A DNA stretch of 64,000 nucleotides from NCBI GenBank assembly GCA_000711775.1, contig ARYC01018339.1, positions 1 to 64,000 of the forward strand, read 5' to 3'. Shown one piece after another: positions 55,741 to 64,000 of the stretch. The translations under genes were made by a program, and so were the position numbers. Origin of the DNA: Oxytricha trifallax (Eukaryota; Ciliophora; Spirotrichea; Sporadotrichida; Oxytrichidae). The notes under the pieces are model-generated. The model did not search any database and had not been told where the DNA came from. It saw only the letters and a program-made list of their open reading frames with translations. The stretch's first letter is position 1, and each line of letters begins with the position of its first letter.

Positions 55741-56010
55741 ATTTATGTTTCAAATATTAATTATTTATGTATTCACGATTTTTTTGATTTTTATTCATTT
55801 TTAAATAAAAATTGATTTTATGAAAAATTGAAATTTTTTTATAATTTTATATATAAAAAGTGAACTTATTTCGAGTCATAAATCGAAAACTATTGATCAG
55901 CACACATAGTACAATTAGTTACTATTACTCAGCGTCAAAAACTCTATCAGACTACAAAAGGAAAAGTATACATTAGGGGGGGATGTGTTTGACCCCATAG
56001 CCGAATATTT

Positions 56011-56819
56011 TACTATTTTTAAAATAATCTTAAAAGTCTTAACTCTTGCTTAAATCAGATATAAGTATGGATTTCTAAATCTTTTATAAATTTTATTTTT
56101 AAATAATTGAGAAGACGTTTGAAAGGCTTATCAAAATTAATACAGTATATTTAGGATGTCCCTTTTTTTATATTAAAAACTCATTTTAATATTGTCAATA
56201 GTTAATATTACTTATTTGATAGTTTTATTTATATTCAGAATTTAAAAAAACACAATAGTATAAGACAATTATAAACTTGGAGAGCTTTATATTTAAAATA
56301 TTATAATTATAACAATAATTACAATTAAACTTATAATTTAAAGATGCAATAAGATTTACTGAATTTTTTTTACATAGAAATCATTTAAACCTTTTTTACT
56401 TTCATAAAAAAATAATAAAACGTGAACTATAACTGAATAATTTTAATAGAATTTAATTTATTAATGTGAAAAGTTAAAATATTAGAAATAATAGGCACAT
56501 TTAACTATTAAACAGTATTATATTAAGCTACGAATCATTATATTATAATAATATTCTAATCCTTAATATGTTAAGCAATGGTTGATTGAATTTTAATTAA
56601 TATAGAGTTAAAATTTAATATTAATTTTAAATATTTACAAAAATAAATAAAAATGAAAGTAGAGAAGTTATTTTAATATATAATTATTTATTTGAAATAC
56701 TCATATTATATATATTAAAATTCTTAAATATCTAAGAGATTTATAATTTATAATAGGAAATAGATAAATTTAAATAAAAAATCAATATATAAAAAAGTAT
56801 AATTATCGATCAATCACAG
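56011..56819. other. AT-rich spacer between two transposons
   Basis: About 800 bp of AT-rich DNA, nothing recognised. Confidence 0.45.
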
Positions 56820-57040
56820 GAGAAGGTATTGCACTCACATAAAATGTAAGTTACAAAAAGAATATCTTTAATTTTTATTTTTAGTGGTACTACCTGGTCT
56901 GACCATAGGTACAGCTGGACAGTTGCTTTGCAAGGCAACAGAGAGAGGGGACTTAGAAGAAAGACTTTAGAGATATTGATATGAAGAAGAAGATGATGAC
57001 GAATAAGAAGAAAATTAAACTATTTAAGAGAGATTCAATA
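56820..57040 (+). CDS. Small coding-like fragment with a possible intron
   Basis: GAGAAGGTATTGCACTCACA is followed by a GTAAGTTACA...TTTTTAG interval (56848-56883), then VVLPGLTIGTAGQLLCKATE RGDLEERL and an acidic stretch YEEEDDDEQEENQTIQERF broken by one TGA. Composition differs from the flanks. It could be an orphan MDS. No match is recognised. Confidence 0.3.
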
Positions 57041-57519
57041 TTTGATTAGTATAAAAAGTTTTAGTTTTAACGTTAATACATTAATTATTAATTTACAGTT
57101 TTCATATTAAAAATAATAATTCTTTATGTTACAAAAATTTAATGAATTTCTATTTTAAAATTAGTTGTAAGGAAAATTTAATAGTATAGAAAAGCTTTTG
57201 TTTAGATAAGCAAACTCTCATATAAAACTAAAGGATAATTGATTTTTAATCATTTAAAATGTTAAAAATTATTTTTGTTGAAAAATGCTATGAAAAATTA
57301 AAATATTAAAATGGCTCAGTAAATAAGAATATACAATATTTATATTAATTACCCTCGGTTTTCATTAAAAAATCTTATGAAGGCTTTATCATTGATCATA
57401 AAGAAATTTTGGGGGGCCATATTTAAACCAAAGATACATTTTTATAGAATAAATAAGTTGGCGTAACTGCTCCTGCTCCGGATAAAATAAGGGTCAGATA
57501 ACACAAAAAACTATTTTTG
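57041..57519. other. AT-rich spacer
   Basis: About 480 bp of AT-rich DNA with one GGGGGGCC run near 57411; nothing else seen. Confidence 0.4.
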
Positions 57520-57685
57520 ATTCAAAACCCCAAAACCCCTTTCAGTAGTTTGATTGAGTTTTTTATTGATAAAAGTAGACTATTAGTGCTTAATTTAATA
57601 GGGTTTTAATAGGGTTTAAGTGGGGGGTTTACTGTTTAAATATAAGTAATTTTAGTGATTATAACAAACGATTTTTTAAAATAAT

Positions 57686-59133
57686 TCATACAAGCATAAG
57701 ATTACAGTCATGTGGCAGTTCTCTGTATCTTATCTTTCTAAGTTGATGTTTAATTGTTTCTATTGTTAATTGATTCTCAAAGATTGGCCTGATAATAAAT
57801 GAGTAAGTAAGTTCTCTGAGACCTCCATTTATTTTATTTTTATCGAGATATTGTTTGATTTTCTGCTTTGAATCTCTCACACCCTTGCAGCTAAAGTGAT
57901 CGTTTCTTGGCATATCTCTCTCTATTATTATTTCTGCTAGAGCCCAGATATCCCATTAAGTGTCTCCATCTCTCCAATCCTCTCTCTCTGAGAATATCCA
58001 GGAGTGCCGTATACATTTCCTTATGCAGAGGCTTGCACTCTTCGAGCTCTGTTGAAATCAATAATATAAACTCTAAGAGCTGAAAGTTCATCATGATGTT
58101 CTCTGGCTTTAAGTCTCTATGAACATAACCTAGATTGTGAAGCTCTTCAATCCCTTCAACTATCTGCTATACTATCTAGCTAATTTATCTCTGACATCTA
58201 TTGTCAGATATGAATTCTCTGTAAGTCATTTATAGTAAAGGAAGCCTGATGGCTGCATGATCTTTACCAATTAAAATAACATCAATATAGATGATATGCC
58301 TCCACTCATTTAACTTTGCCTTTTAAAGAGCATAATACTCATTAGCAAATTCCATTTAGAAATTTATCATCAGCAAGGAAGTAATTGAAAGGATATATTT
58401 TGCAAGCATATTATTCATCAGCAATGACTCTCTTATCTATTTTATCACATAGAGTGAGGGAGCCTTCTAGGCAAGAATCTAATTCAATAATTTTTAATAT
58501 AGGAATCTTCATTGCCTCTATTTTAACCATGATTTTATTGATCTCAGAGACTGAAAGTTCTTGACTGCTTTCTTCATTTTAACTTACTTCTAGACTTCAA
58601 CTCTAAGAGACTCCACTGGATTTCTTGATCTCCTCTTTTAGAGAAATCTATTCCCTGCAGGTTCATGAATAAAGACAAAACTTTAATTGTGCTATTTCTT
58701 TAAGTGCACTTTGAGGTCTCTCATATGAGAATATGGCTTCTCACAGAACTCACAGACATACTTCCCATCTTTCTTTTAATGCTTAAGATATAACCTTGGC
58801 ATATCGTTGTGTATATCTCTCAAGTGTCTCTTATAAGTTGACTTGTAATGGAAAACTTTATTGCATTCTTTGCATGAATAGTCAATTTTGGCTGGTAATT
58901 ATTAATGCTTTAAGGAGGGTTGTTTAACCTTCTCCTCAATTTACACATCTTCTATTATGATCTCCTTTTTAACTTAATATTTAAATCTCAAACCTAGACT
59001 GGTCAAAGTTGTCATAAGTAGACTCCCACTGAGTACAAGCGTCTCTGATCTCTACTTTTCTTGGTTGCTAGAATGATAATTTTTATTGACTTTACCCAAG
59101 TAATGCCGCTATTCCCAAAATTTTAGCGCTCAT
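57686..59133 (-). pseudogene. TBE finger/kinase-like protein, frameshifted
   Basis: Starts MSAKILGIAALLG at 59133. Two C2H2 fingers: CKECNKVFHYKSTYKRHLRD IH and CEFCEKPYSHMRDLKVHLK. Kinase-like pieces: GYVHRDLKPENIMMNFQ (about 58110), DWRDGDTQWDIWALAEIIIE RDMPRN (about 57930), and a C-terminus RKIRYRELPHDCNLMLV before TGA 57686. At least three frame changes (near 58945, 58050 and 57980, the last in a GAGAGAGAG run). HRD and Asn of the catalytic loop are kept. Homologous to the ORF at 41200-42529. Confidence 0.75.
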
Positions 59134-59289
59134 TTTAGTTTTCTGATATATTTTATTATAATAATGATATAATATACCTAGATAAACTAATATAGTAGTG
59201 TATAAGACACTCTGGTAGATTCTTTGCTGAGAGGTAAGAAAATTAACTAACCATAAAAACGTAAGTTGACATATTTTATCAGAATTTTA

Positions 59290-59515
59290 TACATTTTAGT
59301 AAATTAAAATACTCCTAATGAAGTTTAGTTTCTCTAGGAGGTCTTCCAAATCAAGTTTGAACTTAATTTGGAGGTAAAGTTATTAAACATTTTTTAATTT
59401 AAAATGCTCCTAATTGATTTTTAACCTTAAAATTTAACTCCTAATAAAGTTTGAACATAATTTGGAGGACCTCCTAAAATAATTAAACATTATTAGGAGC
59501 AATTTAATGGAGAAA
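59290..59515. promoter_or_regulatory. CTCCTAAT/AGGAGG repeat array in the divergent TBE promoter region
   Basis: ACTCCTAATGAAGTTT, GCTCCTAATTGATTTT, ACTCCTAATAAAGTTTG and their partner AATTTGGAGG/TAGGAGGTC occur in alternating orientation between the divergent genes. Same theme as 42690-42865 in the other telomere-ended TBE. Confidence 0.55.
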
Positions 59516-59693
59516 GATTGATAAAAATGGAAATCAATCTGTGAAACTTTAAGTAAGTTTTTCAATCCTCTTCATTTCTTTTCAAGGTTGACCTCCAGTA
59601 AATCCTCCCTATTTAGTAGTAAGATTTTATTAAACTCAGAATTGATATCCATAATTTTAAATTTCATTAACATTTCAAGAAAGAGGAAGCAAG

Positions 59694-60468
59694 ATGGAGT
59701 CTATGAATGATGCAATGAAGAGAATTTATATCAAGATTTAATAGGGAAATTTCGAAGTAAAGGGACCTATATAGATATTTGGTATAGAAAGGTAAGTTCT
59801 TAAGTAAGATTAATAAATCCATTATAATTGGATTGTTCTTGCCAACTTAGGAGGGAACTAAAATCTCATTCTTAAAAGGCTTACTGAGTGAAGACAAAAA
59901 AAGCTTTTAAGTCTAATGAAATCAGAATGATCCAGATACCTAACTACCTTGAAATATCAGTAACAAACCTCGATGATGATGCTATGAGTGATTCAGATGT
60001 TGCTCTCTACCTTCCATCAAAGCTATAACTCTCTAATAAGTTGCCAGAAAGAAACTTCTTCTTTGTTGTTCTTACAACTCTGAAACCTGAGTACTTAAAT
60101 GAAGTTATTTAAGAAGCTCACAAGAAACGATACAGCATCTCTCCTGAAGAAAAAGAGAAGCAAGGTATAAAATAAGCGATACCTGGCTGTAGGAACTTCA
60201 AAAGCATCCTTTCATCTCAAGTAAGCTTAGTCTTATAACTTTATAGAAAAACCTGGTACTGCTATTTTCTTGATGAAAGAGCGCAGCAAGAAAGTCTCAA
60301 GTAAAACATGAATTGAGTAAGAGACTCTTCAAAGATTTCTAAAAGCCAGACGAGATGAACATAGATGCAGGAGCTGGCACTAAGAGAAGAAACATGGACC
60401 CAATCAAGCCTTAAGAGGAAGAAAAGAAAGAAAATCCAAATCCCTTTACGAGCAAATTAAATATGTGA
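59694..60468 (+). pseudogene. TBE 22-kDa-type protein, frameshifted
   Basis: Starts MESMNDAMKR at 59694 as in the 43064 copy, then shifts frame near 59730 to QDLIGKFRSKGTYIDIWYRK. Later blocks FLPTQEGTKISFLKGLL, NLDDDAMSDSDVALYLPSK, LPERNFFFVVLTTLKPEYLN and MNIDAGAGTKRRNM match the other copy. A GTAAG intron start follows HPFISS-like text at 60218. End at TGA 60466. Frame changes at several places suggest decay. Confidence 0.7.
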
Positions 60469-60474
60469 ACTTAT

Positions 60475-61510
60475 TCAATCGTTTAAATCTAAAACTTATT
60501 TATATACACAAAACCTCCCTTCTCTTGCGCATACTTTAGCTTTATCATCGCTGACTCTCTTATTAGCACTCTTAATAAAATCTACTGTATCTAATATGAA
60601 GTCGTACATTAAGTGATAGAGTAAAAGTTTCTTGTAGTGACCTTTCAATAACCCCCAATATAATTCAATTCCATTGTACTGAGAGCAGTAAGGAACATTA
60701 AATACAAGTTTTATATTTAGCCTTTAATATTCCTTCCTTGAGTCTTTAGTTTAATGAACTGACAAGTTATCAATGAATAGAATAATATCTTACTCACAGT
60801 ACTGGTCTCTAAGTTATTGCAAGAACAAAATATATTTTTTAGTCTTTATAGAACGATGGTGAATAACATAAGTCTCGAGGCCACTATCTTCACTTATTCC
60901 ACCAAGAATAGCATGAGTTTAAACCTTAACCTTTTAATCAAATACTTCATTGTTGCTATACCTCTTATACCAAGACCTTGATATGAAGGTATTAAAGGTG
61001 AATACTGAATCATCAGCGTGAATGAACTTTATATTATGCTCTTAAGCCCTCTGCATTTAATCGAATATATAATTTAAATTATTCTTATAAATGGAACATT
61101 AAAGTCAATCACTCTCTTAATGCGATTGACTGACTTGTAAGATATTCCATTCTTTTTATGTATGTTAGCTATCGATTAGCAGATATGTGAAGCTCAGGAA
61201 ATTGGCGATGAAACATCACAGCCCTATAGGCTAGAGAGAAATGAGCCCAGTATTTAAGAGTCTTATAACTAATAAGTAGTCAATATGATGCTGATAAAAT
61301 TTTAAGGGTCTCTTAGGCTTAGAATTAAGTTGCTATCTCTTTAAATTCAATACCTTCTGACAGTGAGACCTCACAGATGCATGAGATTTATGGAGTAGCT
61401 TTGCTATAGATGTGTAATTAAGAATAGGTGAGTTGTCAATACATCCGTATTTATATTTAAAAACTAAATCTATTTATTCACTACCATAAACTGACTCAAA
61501 CCTTGCATAC
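60475..61510 (-). pseudogene. TBE transposase (DD34E), frameshifted
   Basis: N-terminal part in frame: IDLVFKYKYGCIDNSPILNY, then the HTH segment SIAKLLHKSHASVRSHCQKV. Frame changes follow near 61270 and 61165. The catalytic core is readable: FIHADDSVFTFNTFISRSWY, ILFIDNLSVH, NVPYCSQYNGIELYWGLLKG. The three acidic residues are kept. Aligns throughout with the 43860-44912 transposase. TGA at 60475-60477. Confidence 0.78.
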
Positions 61511-61688
61511 TCTCACTTAAACCACTAATATCTAAACATTAAACCCCTACATAAACCCTGTTAAAACCCTAATAAAGTATGCGTTAATAGTCTACTTTTA
61601 TCAATAAAAAACTCAATCAAACTACTGAAAGAGTTTTGTGGTTTTGAATGTAAGCAAGTATATTATAATTAAATTATTAATATTTATT

Positions 61689-61800
61689 ATGAAGCTTCAA
61701 ATTTCAACTTTATTTTCAACTAGAATAATATGCTTGGTGTTTGTTGCAGGTAATTTTAATTCTCAATTTTAATTACTGGCTTGTGTACCGGGTGTCTCCA
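61689..61800 (+). CDS. Possible start of another signal-peptide gene
   Basis: MKLQISTLFSTRIICLVFVA at 61689, 43 bp after the TBE end, is a credible leader peptide; a GTAATTTT donor-like sequence follows at 61750. The coding cannot be followed into the foldback at 61785. It may be the first MDS of a further secreted or membrane protein gene whose remainder lies beyond the window. Confidence 0.35.
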
Positions 61801-62464
61801 CCACCATACACTTTTTTTTATAGTATAAGAAAATTTAATTTTTAAAAATAAATGTGCAAAACTTGTCCACTTTCGAATTAATGGCTGAAATTCAATATAG
61901 AATGGCAACAAGTCGTTCAAATAAAAAATTTGATTAAATTACTAGTTTACACATTAGGATGAGTAAAGTTACAATTAAATGTGCCTTTATCATAAAGTTC
62001 ATTAAATTTTCACATGGATTCTGACATAAAAGGCTGTAAATATTTTTGCATTAAATAATTAAAATTAAAAACTATTTAGAATTTAATGACTAACTTTCAT
62101 CTTTATTAAGAATTAAACATGGTCATTTTAGATTCAATCAAGTTTATTTGATATATTAAATTGTATTTAATCAAATTTAATTCTTAATAAAGATGAAAGT
62201 TAGTCATTAAATTCTAAATAGTTTTTAATTTTAATTATTTAATGCAAAAATATTTACAGCCTTTTATGTCAGAATCCATGTGAAAATTTAATGAACTTTA
62301 TGATAAAGGCACATTTAATTGTAACTTTACTCATCCTAATAGTTGCTAAATATTATTTTTTATTGCCTTATTAATGAATTTCAGCCCAAATTCGACCAGG
62401 ACTTTGACTATTTTTAAAATAAATTTTATATATAAAAAGTGTGGTGGTGAGACAGGTACCCCCC
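61785..62464. mobile_element. Inverted-repeat element with a second foldback nested inside
   Basis: Outer ends: TACCGGGTGTCTCCACCACC (61786) and the complement of GGTGGTGAGACAGGTACC (62443-62460), followed inward on both sides by ACACTTTTT (complement AAAAAGTGT). Further inward TTCGAATT-GGCTGAAATTC-like text at 61873 mirrors GAATTTCAGCC at 62378. So a ~680-bp element of which ~390 bp are the nested foldback. No gene. Confidence 0.7.
61953..62340. repeat. 388-bp foldback with near-perfect 165-bp arms
   Basis: ATTAGGATGAGTAAAGTTAC at 61953 is mirrored at 62321-62340; arms run to GAATTAAA near 62115 and 62172, with a ~55-bp loop. Nested inside the 61785 element. Confidence 0.9.
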
Positions 62465-63700
62465 TAATTTATTTTATTTTGAGATTAAAAGTATTAATGC
62501 ATAGTAATTATTCTTTTATAAGAAAAATATTAAACCATCCTTAAAAGCTATTTGTGTAAATTTTCATTTTTCACTTAAATTTATAATTTCAAAAATAAAT
62601 CCTATTGAATTAATTTTATATTTTATTTATTTATATATCATCTGTATTTTTTATCATTTATTAATTTTTACTTTAAAAATAAAAATAAAAATTCTGAAAT
62701 CAATATTGAAACTAAAATCGAAAAATATTGAATTAATTTTATATAACTTGTTGCCTTAAAAGGTGCCAATCAATTTATGATAAAAAAATTTTAACTCATT
62801 TATATTTATAATTCTTTTCTAATAAATTTTTAATTTCATAATTAAAAAAATATAGAGTCAATATTTAATTTATATAACTTCCCTCACCCTAAACATTTAA
62901 TTTAGATATTAATAATTATGTTTAAATATTATAATATAAATCGTATTAAAAATTAAAAATATTTACTATTAAAAGAATAAGAGTTTTAATTGAGATGAGC
63001 GAGAGAAGTTATTAAATTAAGGTTTTAGATTTAAAACACTAGGAGCTGATAAATCATATCTTGATTTGAAAGACAAAAGAATTTCTTAATGAATTTAGAC
63101 GCTATTTATATATTATTTCTTTGCCATTATAAATATAGAAAAAATAATAGAATTACAAAAGCTAACAAGCTTTTTTCGAGTTGAATTTAAATCATTTTTA
63201 TGACACTTTTGAATATAAAATTATTAAAGAATTTATTCGCTTTATTATTCCTTTTTTTAAGAAATGCGTAAAAGATCAGGAGAATTTATTGCTATCATAT
63301 TAATATATTTCATTTAAGTTCAAGTTAAATGTTTTTAAATAAAAAATAATAAACAGTTGATTAATTTCTAATATTAAACATATATAATCAACATTAGACA
63401 TTAAATTAAAAATATGAAGATTGCAAAGTTTTGCTTGTTTTTGTGATAAAAAAAGAATTTTATTTTACTCAGGTTAATATAAACATCAATATAAGAGAAA
63501 TATGTATTTTAATTTAGTTATTAGAATAATTGATGATAATGAATAGCTTAAGGTAAGGGGAATATGAAAACGAGAAATGATGATTTCTAGTATTTTATAT
63601 AATTATTATTACTTTATCTTTTGTTGTTGTTAACATTGAATGAGCGTATTGGATTTAGATCTAGTGATTATGATTTTTGAATTAAAAATAAATATGCAAA
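62465..63700. other. AT-rich region, nothing firm
   Basis: About 1.2 kb of AT-rich DNA. A short frame MKIAKFCLFL at 63414 looks like the beginning of a leader peptide but stops at TGA after ten codons; it could be a first MDS next to an IES, unsupported otherwise. Confidence 0.3.
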
Positions 63701-63704
63701 GTGA

Positions 63705-63920
63705 CTCTGATCAATAGTGTGTTTAGCTAGGGGAGCGACTTTAGCTGTTTGAACCCATGTGACTCTCATTGATGGAGGAAATTAATTAAAAAAATAATTA
63801 TTCCTAGGGGTCTTGTCTATTGATCCCTTCCCACACCCCGACACGCCTCTTGAGACCCCAACTCTGCCAGAGCACAAAATGATCAGGGGAGTCCTGGGGG
63901 CATGTTCCTTGCTTTAACCG
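63705..63920. other. GC-richer block at the window end
   Basis: About 200 bp with C- and G-rich words (CCCACACCCCGACACGCCTC, GGGGAGTCCTGGGGGCATG) in AT-rich surroundings. GATCAATAGTGTGTTTAGCTAGGGG (split at 63709-63733) is imperfectly mirrored by CCTAGGGGTCTTGTCTATTG at 63804. It may be an end of another mobile element. No coding frame recognised. Confidence 0.35.
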
Positions 63921-64000
63921 ATGATGTGCAAACCAATGAAACCTATCATTATTTACTCTTTTTCATTTACTTTTTTAGGAAATTAAGAGTCGTATTATCA

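Larger units (their letters stand above)
51330..56002. mobile_element. TBE-like transposon with GGCTATGGGG ends and 8-bp direct repeat
   Basis: 4,673 bp. Inverted repeats of about 205 bp (51330-51534 and 55796-56002) start GGCTATGGGGTCAAACACAT, without C4A4 units. Flanks are the identical 8-mer GAATATTT (51322-51329 and 56003-56010). Gene content and order are those of a TBE: finger/kinase-like (minus), 22-kDa type (plus) and DD34E transposase (minus). A 198-bp hairpin element has inserted at the inner edge of the left repeat. The MITE at 28580 shares the ends and 8-bp duplication. It is therefore a TBE relative with different termini and target habit. Confidence 0.9.
57523..61646. mobile_element. 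TBE transposon with telomere-like ends, second near-complete copy
   Basis: 4,124 bp. The left end is CAAAACCCCAAAACCCC (57523-57539); the right end reads, as complement, CAAAACCACAAAACTC. The next ~50 bp of the inverted repeat are identical and weaker similarity extends to about 125 bp. Flanks are ATT (left) and AAT (right), an imperfect ANT pair. Contains the same three genes as the copy at 41014 but with more frame changes, so it is a distinct and older TBE family; inverted repeats differ entirely from the 41014 copy beyond the C4A4 tip. Confidence 0.93.

Noticed and set aside
51330..56002. hAT-type transposon, because of the 8-bp duplication
   Set aside because: The transposase has DD34E spacing and aligns with TBE transposases; ends do not resemble typical hAT CAGGG tips.
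57523..57539. CAAAACCCCAAAACCCC as a true chromosome telomere
   Set aside because: It is only two repeat units, is inside continuous sequence, and is the mirrored tip of a transposon with matching inverted repeat and gene content.
1..64000. CRISPR array, operons or bacterial-type ribosome binding sites
   Set aside because: No spaced identical repeats of that kind; gene structure, introns and code are those of a ciliate.

Overview
The window reads as germline (micronuclear) DNA of a spirotrich ciliate close to Oxytricha. Four things seen in the sequence support this. (1) Long stretches of protein with paralogues in the same window stay open only if TAA and TAG are read as glutamine and TGA is the only stop. 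(2) Genes are cut by short AT-rich inserts that leave the reading frame when removed between short direct repeats (pointers), e.g. TTAGTTTC at 47926 and 48018, TAATGC at 17352 and 17406, ATATTTT at 18089 and 18119; these are MDS/IES boundaries. (3) There are GT-AG introns of 37 bp. (4) Two near-complete transposons carry telomere-like CAAAACCCCAAAACCCC ends and three divergent genes, the layout of the telomere-bearing elements (TBE) of Oxytricha.

Layout. 1-358: tail of a TBE. 359-3864: AT-rich, with a 746-bp foldback at 2674-3419 and a G-rich flank. 3865-7083: three small Asn/Gln-rich reading frames and a Pro/Gln-rich one. 7486-9161: an interrupted gene, possibly of the GNAT acetyltransferase type. 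10114-19398: locus A, a cadherin-like multi-pass membrane protein. 21015-30440: locus B, a paralogue with a Ser/Thr-rich (mucin-like) stretch but no membrane module found. 31345-33330 (minus): decayed secreted Cys-rich protein gene. 34955-51104: locus C, the full paralogue, with N-terminal signal peptide, Ser/Thr stretch, cadherin-like domain, membrane module and Gln-rich tail, and a complete 3,993-bp TBE sitting in one of its eliminated intervals (41014-45006). 51330-56002: a second kind of TBE-like element. 57523-61646: a third, telomere-ended TBE. 61689-64000: a possible new signal-peptide start, nested foldbacks and unassigned AT-rich DNA.

The three large loci are collinear: signal peptide, a conserved ectodomain in many small MDSs, a Ser/Thr-rich linker (B and C only), a cadherin/dystroglycan-like domain, then a conserved membrane module and cytoplasmic tail (A and C). 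Mobile DNA is packed in the intervals between MDSs, where it would be removed during macronuclear development.

The most unusual item is the element at 51330-56002. It has the TBE gene set (C2H2 finger plus kinase-like ORF, a 22-kDa-type ORF, a DD34E transposase), but its ends are GGCTATGGGG inside ~205-bp inverted repeats and it is flanked by an 8-bp direct repeat. A 528-bp non-autonomous relative at 28580-29107 shows the same ends and its own 8-bp direct repeat. All protein assignments are by eye from translation and comparison inside the window; no database search was run.
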